From Porphyra umbilicalis (lineage: Eukaryota > Rhodophyta > Bangiophyceae > Bangiales > Bangiaceae), in contig KV918956.1 of NCBI GenBank assembly GCA_002049455.2, forward strand, positions 62,001 through 126,000: a stretch of DNA of 64,000 nucleotides. The letters run 5' to 3'. Below are positions 20,347-32,154 of the stretch, piece by piece. Position numbers and translations under genes: made by a program. The notes under the pieces were generated by a model. It ran no database searches. It was not told where the DNA came from and worked only from the letters and a program-made list of their open reading frames with translations. Within the stretch, counting starts at the first letter, position 1. Every line of letters begins with the position of its first letter.

Positions 20347-21420
20347 TCAGTACATAGGATCCACGACGGGCCGCAAAAGATCAAGCTCCTCCACCCAACT
20401 AGTCATCCGCACCCTCAACACAGAGCGCTCACGATCACGACGCCGACCGCGCTGGCCAGCACTCACTGCATCGTTACTAGAGAAAAATATATTCCCAGAA
20501 ACGCGATCGTCATCAAAAGGAGCCACACCGGAAGCGGTGTGGTCGCTACAATGGTTATAGAGACCAAAATATGTACGCACTAGACCTGGCCGCTTAGCCA
20601 ACGGCACACGCAGCGGCCTCCAAACAAAAACCCAGCGCCACACCAACATTCAGAAAGCCTGCTCAATGTCGATACGCAGAGAGGAAAAGTGAAAGTTGTA
20701 TGAGTCACGCAAGCGGTCACCCTTACCGGCAACAGGCCACGAGACAGCGAACACCTCGCTTGCCGCGTAAGCTTCGTCAGAAGCAATGCAGCGGCCATGC
20801 TGCATCAATCTTAATGTAAGCAGATCGTCGGCCCGGTGAAGCGCTTGACCTAGGGCAGTGCACGTAAACGCAGACGAATCATGCGCTGACTCGGGGCTCT
20901 TGCACGACATCCACCGAAACTTGTAGTCAGCGTCACGAATGGCCTGCACGTTGAGAGCGTAGAACCCTTTGCGGGAGTAGTTATCTGCAACACATGTGAC
21001 GTCCGCTGGTAGAGACTGTCCTTGTTCGATGGTAACACCGTCGGGGGCCTTCATGACATTGTTGAACGGGGAGTTGCGCTGGGCCTGGAACCTTGCTCCG
21101 TTCTCCTGCCGCCGCGAGCAATCAGCCAACTGGAAGTCCAGAGCTAGACCGGGTGATCAGTTCACAGCGTCTACCACATCCCACAGGGCCTGGTACACGG
21201 TCGCTGAGCGCACACAGAATTCGGCACAGATGTTGACGTAGCTCCCGCCGCCCAAGTAGCGCAGATCCAGGGCCGAGCGTACTTCCGCAGAGACGCCGCG
21301 GCGAGGTGGGCGGGGACGCAGAACACCCATCAAACCTGGAAAGGCGTTCTCGGACATGCGCGTTGCGCGCTCAAAGTGGTTGCCATATCGGGCGCGCACA
21401 TCCGAAAAAGAAACACGAAT
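20347..21420 (-). pseudogene. PIF/Harbinger-type transposase with two stops
   Basis: One continuous minus-strand frame of about 350 codons, broken only by TGA at 21159-21157 and TGA at 20652-20650. An N-terminal helix-turn-helix region reads GGSYVNICAEFCVRSATVYQ. The DDE core includes KAPDGVTI, YSRKGFYALNVQAI, SAHDSSAF and ASDEAYAAS. After the last Glu motif (RIDIEQAF) the frame resumes with MLVWRWVFVWRPLRVPLAKR, the typical C-terminus. The order and spacing match the DDE_Tnp_4 superfamily. The second TGA stands where the family has Gly. The enzyme would cut and reinsert its own element, but this copy is inactive as read. Terminal inverted repeats were not found. A Myb/SANT-like partner gene lies across the gypsy insertion. 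Confidence 0.85.
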
Positions 21421-24400
21421 GGCTCTGCATTAGGAAGAGGGAGAAAAGAAACTAGGAAGAGCCCCTACAGCACCAACTACAGATGAGACAAAGGCACCCG
21501 CACGTGGGATAGGGAAGGGGTCCATGATGCGCTTCGCCCGCGTGTCACCATCCAGTGCGACGGTCCGTGGCGGCGTAGCGGTCTGCCAGTCGGTCTCGGT
21601 CACGACCTAGTGTGACAGAAGTCTTGTGTTCCGGCTGAAAAACGTGTGTAATTGATTGCGAACTCGAAGCGGTATTGCTTACCGTCTAAAAATGGCAGTT
21701 GCAGAGAGAAGTGAGGCAGAGCCGACGACACAGCATAGAAATGAGGTTGGATTGGCTGTTCGACAAGCCACAATCGTACAGTCGGCTGAGAATTGCCGCC
21801 ATTGATCTTGCAAGCCAATGAACGCCTCTTGCAGGAGTCATGCAGAGCCATTGCAACCCACATTAAGACTTCCTCAGCTTTTTGGGCCGCTTGCGTGGGC
21901 CTGAAGACGGCATGAAGAGGGTTCTGGGGCAGGCCTGTGATTTCTCATGAGATCAACAAATTTCTTCAGATTTCTTGAGATCCTGATGTGCGTTTCCAGT
22001 GCGCGAAGCTGCATGAGGACACTGTGTAAGGAACTCACTTCATTCCTAGCCTTTTCAGTCGTCCACATACTCAGTTGAATGATTGCAACCACTCTGCAAC
22101 CGCCATTTTTTGGAGGTCAGCAATACGGCACAGGTCTTTGGCAGGTATCCGTCTGTCACCAGTTCTTCACACTTGTACCAGTTCTTAGCATATCGGGCTT
22201 GTCTGGGAAATCCACAGTGTTTACATATGAAATCGGGTTCCTGGGGATGCTCCGGAACCGCCTACGGCGCATTTCACTCTTTTTTAAAACATAAAGACAG
22301 CATATGAGCGCGGTCTGAGTCACATTACCAGACTCCTGAACTCATCAGCTCTCCAACGATGCCTTTTGCGCCTCAAACGAAGCTTATCTGGACGAGAAAA
22401 GCGTGTTTCCCTGGAAAAGAGCAGGAAAAATTACATGGCCGGATCGGTGCAATTCCGCGTCCACAGAGCCCTTCCAGTGATTTTCGAGCGGAGCGTCTTG
22501 CTCCCGCCCGCGTTCGCCGCAGATATCCGGATGTCGAGTCACTTCGATGCACCCCGGATCCCCGTAGTGGCTGTATGGGCCGATTTCTCCGCCAAGGTCG
22601 ACGAAGAGGTCTGGTCAGCACATGAGAGAGGCTCTGGAGCCCGAGTTCGGTCGTCGCATTGTACTGTGCTTGTTTCAGGGCTACCCGGCGCCCTTCCCAT
22701 CTCCCGCCCTTCATGTCACCACAGCACAACCCCGTCTCAGTTCCCTGCGTACCAGCACAGGCTTGCTCATAACTTTATCGTCCATCTGATAGCCATTATG
22801 CCCCCCTAACCCACCTCCCCACTTCCCATCCGCCCCTCTTCCTCCCCCACCCGAATGCCCCCCGTCCCCACGTATGTCCTTGGCCTGCAGCCTTCCCCCC
22901 CCGCCTCCCCCCCTCCCTCCCCCCTGCTCTATCCTCAATCCCCGCCCAAAGTCTCGTTTTAGCAACCCTTTGTGTCTCATGACTCTGGAGGTTCCTCAAC
23001 AACTCATGTGCCCCTCGTCTGCGAAGCGTCTAGAGCTACGCGTGCTCCCTTCGCTGTCCACACAGCTCCTTCGTCAGGTGGAAGGCGACACAAGTATGGA
23101 AATTAAAGAGGGCGCAAGCGCAACGAACATCTTCGGCGCGTGTCAGAAAGTTGGACCAAAGGAATCTATTTGTGTCAAAAAAACGTAAAGAAGCAACGAT
23201 GCAAAAGATCTCGTGCAGGAGCGGCACTGTCCCTTGCAAGCCCAGCGCATCCCCGCACGTTTGGCTCGCCACAACCCCCAGCCCTCCCGGTCTGCCGCAA
23301 CCGCCGGCTGCGGCCGCACCGCCAGCCACGCGGGGCGGCGGCGTCGCCACTCGCCCAATCGCCTCGGGCCGTCCCCCCCCCCGCGACACCTCCCCCCTCC
23401 CTCCGACGCAGAGGCCGCGCGGGTGACAACAGAAAAGGACGGCAGGCGGCGGGGCGGGCGACGCGGGGGCCCCCCACCGCCCGCCGCTCGCTCGGAAGAA
23501 ACAGTGAGAGGCACCGCGGCTCGCCCGCCCGCCCGCCCGCCCGCCCGGGGCACGCGGCCGACCCGACGATCGGGCCCCTATGGAAGACATCAGCTGCTGA
23601 TCACTGCCACGCGCTGGCGCCACCCCCCCCCCCGCCGTTCCCTCGTCTTCCTACTCCCCACTTTGCCGCGCCACGCTGTTGCTGCCGCCGGCAGCCATGC
23701 GTGCGGAGACAACCACACGCGCGACACGCCCGCCGCCTGCAACCTCGGAGGCAATGCCGCCGCGCAGCGTGGTCACCTCCCGCCCGCAGGGTCGCCAGCG
23801 GCACGCGGCGGCCGCGCCACCCCCACGCCGACGGCGGCGCGGGCGGCGACGGCGGCGTGGGCCAACCAGCATCGACCAGACGCGCGCCTGTGCCGTGGCA
23901 GAAGTGCAAATTCATGGCCGTCGTGGCGGTGTGCGGGCCGCTAGAGGGGGCGCATTGCCACCTGCACAAGCGTCATTGCCCACCGTGGCCGCCGCCGCCG
24001 CCACAGTCGCCACGCATCGTCGCTGCGGACAAGGCGACAATGACGACGGCACCACCCCCGCAGCGTGCCGCTACCGTCGCTACCGCCGCGTACGGCCACC
24101 GCCGCCGCCTCCGCCGCGTGCCGGCACCGCCGCGGCCGGCACCATCCGTCGCGACGCCAGGCGTGCACCCGCCACCCAGACGGGGCGGCGCGGGCCGCCG
24201 ACCGCCGCCGCAGCGGCGCCACCACACCTCCCCACCCTCTTCTCCCCGGCCCCACCCCACGGACGCGCACCGACGCCTTCGCGGGCGGCCTGTTATATGG
24301 GGAGGCCCCCACATCGCCGCAATGCCGCGACGCGTCGTCGTAAGCTCGCCATTAGAGGGGAAGAACGCGCGTGGTGGCGGCAGCGGCGGCGGCGGCGGCA

Positions 24401-25591
24401 CAGCAAAGGCCCCAACCGCTGCGTGCCGCGTCCCTATCTGGTAGCAGCGGCGACGTAGCGGTCGTCGACCCGCGCACTCTCGCCATCCCCCATGACGTCG
24501 CTCTCGCAGCCTCGCCACACACGGCAGGCGCGTCGGCCGCGACGGCTCCGTGTCGACGCGACGGCGGCGGGCGCGGCGGCGACCGCAGCGATGATCCGCC
24601 GCGCCGTTGCCGGCCAGTGCCCAACCGCCGGGGTGCGAGGCGGCAGCTCGAGCGGCCGCTTCCGGCTGTGTGGCCGCGGCGTCCCCGCGCGGCCGTGCCA
24701 GCAGTGGCCCACGCAGTACGGGGCAGCATCACCACTGCCGACACGCAGGTGCGGTGCACACGGCCCCCGCCCTCCGTTCCTCTCCCCCCCCCCATCGCCA
24801 GCGGTGCGTCGCCTCCCGCCCGCCCCTCGAGAGCACCCTCCGCGGCGGGCGACCGCCGCGGATCCGCCGCCGGCCGTCGGCCACGGCGGCGGCCAATGCC
24901 AATGACGACTGCGCGGGCGCCGCCCTCTCTGGGTGCGTGCGGCGGCTGTGGCCGCGCCCGTGGCGGCCGTCACGCCCGTGCCTGCGCCGACGGCGGTACG
25001 CTTCCCGCCGGTGTCAGTGGCGCCGCGGCGGCGGCCGCCGCCCGTGGCTCTCCGTAGCGCGGCGCCAGTCGACGACGCGACGTCGAAGGCGGCGGCAGCG
25101 CCCGCACCGCGTCAGCCGAAGGCGTCGTCACGTCGCACCTGGCAAGCGCAGCCGCGTTGGGGGCGGCGAAAGGCGTGCCATCCATGGAGGGCGGCGGTGG
25201 GGGGGGGGGGGGGAGAGTAGGGTGCACTAAAGTTTAGGACACGATGGGAGCAGGGGGGGACGGGGGGGGGATGGCGTAGGACGCCGCGTCGCAGAAGGGA
25301 GGAGCGCATCACGGGAGCCGCTACGGGAGGGGGCGGGCAAGGGGAGGGAACACCGTAAAGCTTGACCATCCTCCAATGATTCATTGCCCTGATAGGGTCG
25401 TCCCCGCAAAAGCTGGAGAGACCCGAGTCAAGCCGATCGCTGTCTGGGCCAATCAAAGGCAGAAAAGCGCCTCTTTGCTACTCGTAGACTCACCTCTTTT
25501 TCGGCGGAACGACAATAATGCACTGCAGCATGCACAAAAAGAACGAAAGCACTGTCACACTGACGCAGCACTCATCACATTTCATAGAGAC
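21421..25591. other. Low-complexity GC-rich region, no gene called
   Basis: 21421-22800 has short, protein-like but unlinked frames and is moderately AT-rich. 22800-22930 is an almost pure pyrimidine tract on the plus strand. 23200-25220 is extremely GC-rich with CGCC-type and GGC/GCC runs (for example CGCC repeats near 23525-23547). All six frames stay open there and encode only Ala/Arg/Pro/Gly-rich peptides. I see no domain. Confidence 0.6.
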
Positions 25592-25788
25592 GCGCTCAAT
25601 AATTGAAAGTCGACATACAGGTGAGGGCACGCACAGGCGGTTTTGGCCATTGTGACCAGTACAGCCGATGACTCGGCTGAACAATCATCCAAAGAAGCGC
25701 TCAACCTTTGAAAGTCATCATACAGGTGAGAGTGCACACAGGCGATTTTGGCCATTGTGACCAGTACAGCCGATGACTCGGCTGAACT
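25592..25788. repeat. Direct duplication of about 92 bp
   Basis: The block starting GCGCTCAA at 25592 recurs at 25697, a 105-bp step. It includes an identical stretch with TTTTGGCCATTGTGACCAGT and a small palindrome, AGCCGATGACTCGGCT. A recent tandem duplication in non-coding DNA. Confidence 0.85.
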
Positions 25789-28700
25789 CGGGGCTCCAGA
25801 TGATCAAATTCCCCGTTCATACCAAGTTTTTCTGACTGTAATGTGCAATTCCGAGCTGTTCTCATATGAGAAATCATTGTGTCAAGACCTGGTGCAGACA
25901 TTTTTTTGGGTGCATTTTCCAGTAGAAGAACGGAAGCGCCCCAGCGGAAACAGAAAAACCCGCCGACCCCGCCAGACTATCCTGAGGCGAGCCATTTTTT
26001 TATTTTCCGGTGGGGATAAGATTAAGCCTTCATCAGAGGCCAGTTGCTAAGAACTGGTGTCGGAAGAATATATACCGGTATACTGTCCCGTCACGTGCAA
26101 CTGCGAACGAGCCTCAGGGGACGTGGAGATGGTTATGCACATGGGCTCTTGGAAGGCCAACTCAACTAGCTTTTTGTTTTACGTGCTGAACTTTCGGTGC
26201 AGGGGGACCATCCGAGCTCGAGTAAGGACTGCTTCCGCGTCGCACGCCAAGACCTAATGGTGCGCATGGAGAACTTGGTGCAAACTTTGGTGGCTTGGTT
26301 TGAGGATCGTGTCGAGGCCCTTATCGATGAAGGCCACGGCAGCTGGCGGGCTGGGATTGGAGGACATGGACAAGTTCATGACGTTCATCGACTCGCACCT
26401 GCGACCGCATGCGGGGATGCTCGACGGCGAAGTGGCTTGAGCTGCATCTCGGAGACAGCACATGAAGTGTGGATCAGGGAAGCTCTTATTAAAGGTACGC
26501 TCCTTTTGTCTGTTTCGACACGCAGGGGTGGGGGGGGGGACGGTTATCTGTGCCTCGTCCCTCAACTAGATTTTTGGGAAGCTGCCTGCTGTCTCAGCCA
26601 AGTCGAGGGAAGGACCGGGGAATGTTTTGGGGTCCAGGAAAGAGACTTGACAACAGGAGGCCTTGCCGCGGTGGCTCGGCCAGTAGCAGACAGCTGAATT
26701 TTCTTCGTCGCTTCGCGTCGCACTTCTGTCTCCACTCTTCCGTCTGCTTCTTAATCCTGCTTTCCGCTATTGGTGGGTCGCACATGAGCGTGAAGCGACA
26801 AGAAAGGTGGGGTCTCTCCGTAAGTTGTATGTTCCGCCTGAGCGTCCACGGTCACGCCGCGGCAAAGCGCAACGTGGCGTGGCCGAGTGAGCGGCGGCAG
26901 TAGCCATGTTTTGATGAAGGTATAATCTGGCGCACACGGGCCGGTGAGGTGGGATACGGCTTGTCTTTGAGCGTAAGTTTTTTTTTGTGATAGGATGGTC
27001 TGCGGAGAACATGTCTTGGAAAGGGCAACGTTGTACACGTACGTGTCAGCGGTGACGAGGGGCAGGAGCGGCGGCACCGCTACGACCCCGACGACGGCCA
27101 CGGCGCGCGACGGCGGGGTGCCGGCGGGGCGGCCGTCTCCGCCGCACCTTTCCTCCCTCTGCAGGTCCTCTTCTCCCGCCTCCTCCGCCACGACGCAGTC
27201 GATGGTTCGCCCTTCCCATCCCCCGGTGGCGCCGCGTCATCGCTTCATCGCGCCTCCAAGGGTGGCTGCGGCCACCAGCTACACGACGGCTTCACGGCGG
27301 CGGCGTGGCGCGCCCGACTCTGCGCCGTCAACGAGCGGGGCAGGCAACGGGGCGCGCGGCGCCGCAGTACAGCTGATTGTGCGGACCTGCAGATGGCTGT
27401 CGAGGCAGCGTACGGGGTCTATGCGCCCGCGTGTCTGCCGCCGTCGGCTTTGCGAGAAGCGTCGATCGCCCGTTGGGGTGGTTCCTTTGCCACCCGATGC
27501 CGCCACTGCCCGCAACGCAGCTGCCAGAGCCCTCCACCGCCTGCCGCGGCCGTATCGTGGCGGACGTCTGTCCGCCATTGATGCGAGACGGAGACCTCGA
27601 CGCGTCCGCCTTTGTCGAGGATGAGCCAGACCCGCTGCCGCAGCACCACCGACGCGGTCTGCATGCAGCTGCTGCCGGCGCCGAGATCCCCGGGCTCTCG
27701 CGTCAGTCGATTGCGGTAAGGAAATTTGAGGGGGAGGTGCAGGACAAGACCACCGAGTGGCGGCGGTGGTGACGGTGGCGCTGGCGCTGGCGATGACGGC
27801 AGGGGCGGTGGCGGTGGCGGCGGCGGCGACCGCGCGTGTTCAGTCGGAAACGGCTGCTCCGTGCCCTCATTGTCTGCCATTTTGGCATAGGACACTTCTG
27901 TCCAAGACCCGCCCATTGGCGGCACGGGCAGTTGCCGCCGCACCCCTGCTTTGATTTCGGCACCGACGGCTCGGGTGGCAACAGAGCGACGACCGGTACC
28001 GGCGGTGGCGCTGGTGGTGGCGGTGGCGAGAGCGGCAGCACCGACGTGCTCGCCGCCGCCACGTCCGCTGTCGCCCAGCGAGCTACCGTGGAGAAGCGGC
28101 AACAAAACTGCGAATCGACAAAACTCTTCCCCCGCGTCCAAAAAAAGCGGAGCGCCGCCAAGAAGGTGGCGGTCGCCGGCCTGTCTGCCGACCTGAGCGA
28201 CACGCGCGTGGCGCTCGCAGCCGAGAACGCCGCCTCGCTGGCGATGCTTGCCGAACTCTGGCGCGCCGACGCGACCATCACCGCCCTACTCCTCGCGGGT
28301 TGCGTGCGTGGGGCGCTCGAGAACATCACTCAAAGGGGGGCGGAAGGGGGTGTCGCCGACGCTGGGTGCCCGGGACTACCGCCACCTCCGCCGCAGCCGC
28401 TGGCGTCGGCGGTGGCGTTGGTGGCAGCGGCGGCGGCGGCAGCGTCGGCGGGGAGCGGCGGTTACGTCTGGACGGCGCCAGACCACGATGCAAACGCGTG
28501 CGGGATGCCGTGGCCATCTCCTCCCTGCTCAAGGGCGGCGATGAGGCGGCACCGCCGCCCGCGGGGGGGCCATCTTCGATGGCTGGTGGCCGCAAAGCCG
28601 GGCCGTCTGCCGCCTGCCGCCCTCCAGCCCACCCGCGGGCGGCAGTCGGATTCAAGAGAATCGCCGCCGCTGCCATCACTGCCGCTGAAACGGCTGCCGC

Positions 28701-31700
28701 ACGGAGCGTGGTGGACTGCGGCGGCCACCCCCTCACTGTCCGCACCGCGCTGCTGCTGCGCGCCCCGTACGGAGTGATGCTCGCCGCGAGGCCCGGAGGC
28801 GGCGGCGGCTGTGGGGCGCTAAACATTAACCTGAACCGCTGCCGCCACACCACCGCCGCGGTTTGCGTGCGGCTGCTTCGCGAGTGGAGATGCTCGGGCT
28901 CTTGCGTCGGGCACTTGCGGCAAGGGGATTGGTGGAGGATGTGGGGGACGAGACCCGCGCCACTGGTGCACGAGGCATCGGCCACTGAGTTACCTTTGGT
29001 GCTGTCGGGGCCGCCGCGGGGGAAATAGTTAGTCCCGTACTTGTCTACGGTCGCATGAAGCCGTGCGTCGGTCACCAGCGGCGGTTGTGTCCGAGGAGCA
29101 AGGGCAAGGGCGCTGCCGACGTCGTTGCCGCCGCGCAAGCCGACAATGCGGCCGCCGCCGTCCTAGTTGTCCGTCATGCTGCAGCCCGCAGCGGCAGTGG
29201 CGGCCGAGGCCGGCGGGGCCGCTAGAGTGGCGTTGGCGGCAGCAGCGGCCTCGGTCGCTTCCGCAAGAGGCATCCCGCACCGCCGCCCCTGCCGCTGCCA
29301 CCGCCACTCTCAGGCGCGGCACCCCCTTGCAGTCTTGTACGCAACACCACCTCATTGGCGGACAGTGTGCCCTCTCATTTCCCGGGGGGGCCCCCACCGC
29401 CCCCACCACCCGCTAACACGCACGCGGCCGCACATGAGGGGGCCGAAATGGTGGCCGTCGCCGCCGAGCGCCAAGACTCCAAAGCCACCGACTACGCCGC
29501 AGCCGTTGAGGCGCCGAGGAAATGGCTTGCTGCCATCCTCGCAGCCGCCGACGCAAAGCGCTGTAGCCAATGTGGCAGCCGCCGTCACCACCTCATTTGC
29601 TACGTATAAAAGTATCGCGTCTCAGACGGCCGCGGCAGTCCCGATGGGGTGGTGGGGCACGTCGAAAACTTCATCGACGGCGACGGTGCCCACCACAACC
29701 TCGGCGGCTCGAGCAGCTAGCAGGGTAGCCGGCACGAATGACATAGCGCTGCAGGTGGTGTCATTGTGAGCGGCGGCCGCTCGCTTTTCGCATGCCGCAT
29801 TTGTGGAGCACGTCCACTGGACCAGCGATGCGGGCGGTAGCGGTGGTGGTTGCGACAGCGACGCGCAGAACGTGATCAACGCGGGCGCCGACGATGAGCG
29901 GCCGCAGTCCACGCGCCAGTCCGAGATCAAAATCCCGCACGTGCCGGGTGAATTGTCACGGGCGGCAAGGCCACAATCCCGCGGACACACCCATGTGCAA
30001 GCACCGTCGAGACGGGCGCCTGCGGCGGCCGCGTCGCCTCCCGTTGCAGCACAGGATGAATCGTCGCGTGCGGCAAATCCCCGCTTCACCGCGCGCAAAG
30101 CGCCACCTCTGATATCGCTGCCGCCGACAGTGAGCAATACGCCCGTAGCGGCCTCGGCTGCGGCTCTGCACGCCGCCAACGACATTGTGAGGCCCCCTTG
30201 GGATGGATGGGCCAATACTTGTGCGTCGACTGGCAGTGGCAACCCTGTCGGCGGCGGTCGCCACTGCGGCAGCAACACGAGCCGGACCAGACAAATGTGC
30301 GGCGCGTGCGTTACGGGCTTGAAGGCCAGTCCGGCTTGTGGAAATACTGCGCCGGGTGAAGAGGTATCTTCCGCTGCCGTTGACAAGGTCCCGCACGGCG
30401 TTCTCGCTGTCGCAGCCCGCGTCAGGGTGGACACGGTCAACCGTAGGGGTCTCACCTTTGGCTCCAGCTCGGTCGCCGCCCGCGTCCGGGACGTCTCCAT
30501 CTCAGACTGACAGGTCCGCCCCGGCGCCGGGACGGTCTGCATCCACCTTTTACTTATATACGCCATCTTTATGTTTCGTCAAGGCATCGGCCGTACGAGC
30601 GACTGAAGGGCTGGCAGAGTCCCGGTCGACGCCACAGGGACCAACTGGCCGCCGCTGGCCAACGGCTTTATCTACAAAACGGCCCGCACACCCCACGCCA
30701 ATGAACGAAACACGGGCAGAGCAAAAGTTATTGTTCGGTGCTACGGCCGAGGAGAAATCCGGAAGCCCGGCCACGCTATATGCACTGGCGTCGGCATACC
30801 GTACCCCGCCGTTTGCCTCGAAACCAGCTGCAAGAAGGAGCTGACAATGTCATGCCCGCTTCCACGCCACTGCGAGATCGTCTGCCTTTAACATTAGAGT
30901 CCGTTCGAGAAAGCAGACATCGTCACCCCTTGCCCCTGCCTGCACATTCCGTGGGTGCTTTCGAAAACGTGAGTGTGCTTGATCGGTTTTCGAAAGCATG
31001 GCGCACTGCAAAACCGAGAGACTTGCTTGACATCTCGCAGCTTCCTGACATCCTCTTTTCCACCAGCAGCAACCTCCAGCAGCAACCATCAGCACGCCCC
31101 CCGGCCGTCATTGTATGGGTACTGTATGGGTAGACATCTTTTTCTGCCACCCTTCTTGACTTCCTTTCCCATTGTCATGGCTGCTTTTAGTATCAAAACG
31201 CAACCGCCGTTGCAAGGAGAGGAAGCGTCATGGTCTGGGCCCCGCGACTCGCGGAGCTCCGCGCATCGTTACAAGCTCTCCTTCGCGAGCCACTTCCTTT
31301 GCTGCGGGTCGCCAGTACAAGGCGAGCAGTCGAGCCGTTGCTCGGGCGTCTGAATTTCCTGTTTTGCATTCTGGTCATCCTGATGCGTCCGCCAAAGCCC
31401 CCTCCACGACGGCGCCCGCAGCCTCGTCAACGGCAATTTTTCAAGTCCAAGATGGCCCTGCGGAAGGTCCTGAGACAGAGGCCGACGTCCTTCCCCTTGT
31501 TCATGCCGCCCAGGGTTTCGCCACCGAAGCGCTCCGGGCCGCAGAGGACACCGTCCTCGCGGCAGGCAGCGCTCGTGTTCTCCCGGGCGGCCGGCCGCGG
31601 GGCTCGGCGCATGCTCTCATCGTTCCTGCTCTACCCTCATTGTGTTGACTTCACGCCTACATCAGCGTTATTGGGGAGAGTCGACAGGACCTAGACATCA

Positions 31701-31728
31701 ATATGGTGGAACCGCTGATGCAACTATG
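25789..31728. other. GC-rich region without a supportable gene
   Basis: Many overlapping Ala/Arg/Pro-rich frames, including plus-strand frames near 27836-28777 and 29803-30510. None carries a motif I know. A short stretch near 28170-28320 (ADLSDTRVALAAENAASLAM) looks more protein-like and may be a decayed exon. A 13-bp perfect hairpin stem sits at 30956-30998. Confidence 0.5.
30956..30998. repeat. Perfect 13-bp stem-loop
   Basis: TGCTTTCGAAAAC (30956-30968) and GTTTTCGAAAGCA (30986-30998) pair perfectly around a 17-nt loop. Function unknown. Confidence 0.75.
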
Positions 31729-32154
31729 TGCGCGGAGCGGGGAGCCTTCGTAAAAATGGCTTCGGAATGGACCGTCGGCGGCCCATTCGAACTTGCGCGG
31801 CAAGCTCTGGGATTGGAAGTTCAGGGCTACTCGACGTGCAGCTTGAGCCTCCTTTCAGCGGAGATTGCCACAGTCGGCGCTGAGTCAAGAGCTCTTTTGG
31901 ACGCGGGGCTGGCAAATACTATCTTCAACAGCACATCTGTGCGGACCATTGCCAACCAGGGGCGGCGAGTGGACCGCAGTAGGGGCATGATACCACTTAC
32001 TCCCGAGTCACTTGATGCCATTGGTGGCGCCCCCGGGCTGTCAGCCGCGGTGAATGAGTTTGCCTGGCTGACCTGCTTCCGCTCCACCGCACTTGGGTGC
32101 ATCTTTGAGCACCTCAAGCCGGTCGTGCTGGTGTCGTCTTCTGGTGCAAAGTAG
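31729..32154 (+). CDS. Hypothetical protein
   Basis: This frame reads MCAERGAFVKMASEWTVGGP and continues with balanced, globular-looking composition to a TAG at 32152 (with SLSLLSAEIATVGAESRALL and LSAAVNEFAWLTCFRSTALG). It is far less repetitive than the surrounding frames, which is the main reason to list it. The frame is also open upstream to about 31642. No family recognised. It could be one exon of a longer gene or a remnant of an element gene. Confidence 0.4.
   Translation, partial: CAERGAFVKMASEWTVGGPFELARQALGLEVQGYSTCSLSLLSAEIATVGAESRALLDAGLANTIFNSTSVRTIANQGRRVDRSRGMIPLTPESLDAIGGAPGLSAAVNEFAWLTCFRSTALGCIFEHLKPVVLVSSSGAK

Noticed and set aside
7683..21159. UGA reassigned to tryptophan in this genome
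   Set aside because: Two TGA codons sit at Trp positions, but TGG is used throughout. TGA also ends gypsy pol, the E(z)-like frame and others, and the transposase TGA at 20650 is at a Gly position. Ordinary nonsense mutation is simpler.
23140..24518. Long Pro/Arg/Ala-rich frames on both strands
   Set aside because: All six frames are open because the DNA is extremely GC-rich. No domain or codon bias distinguishes one.
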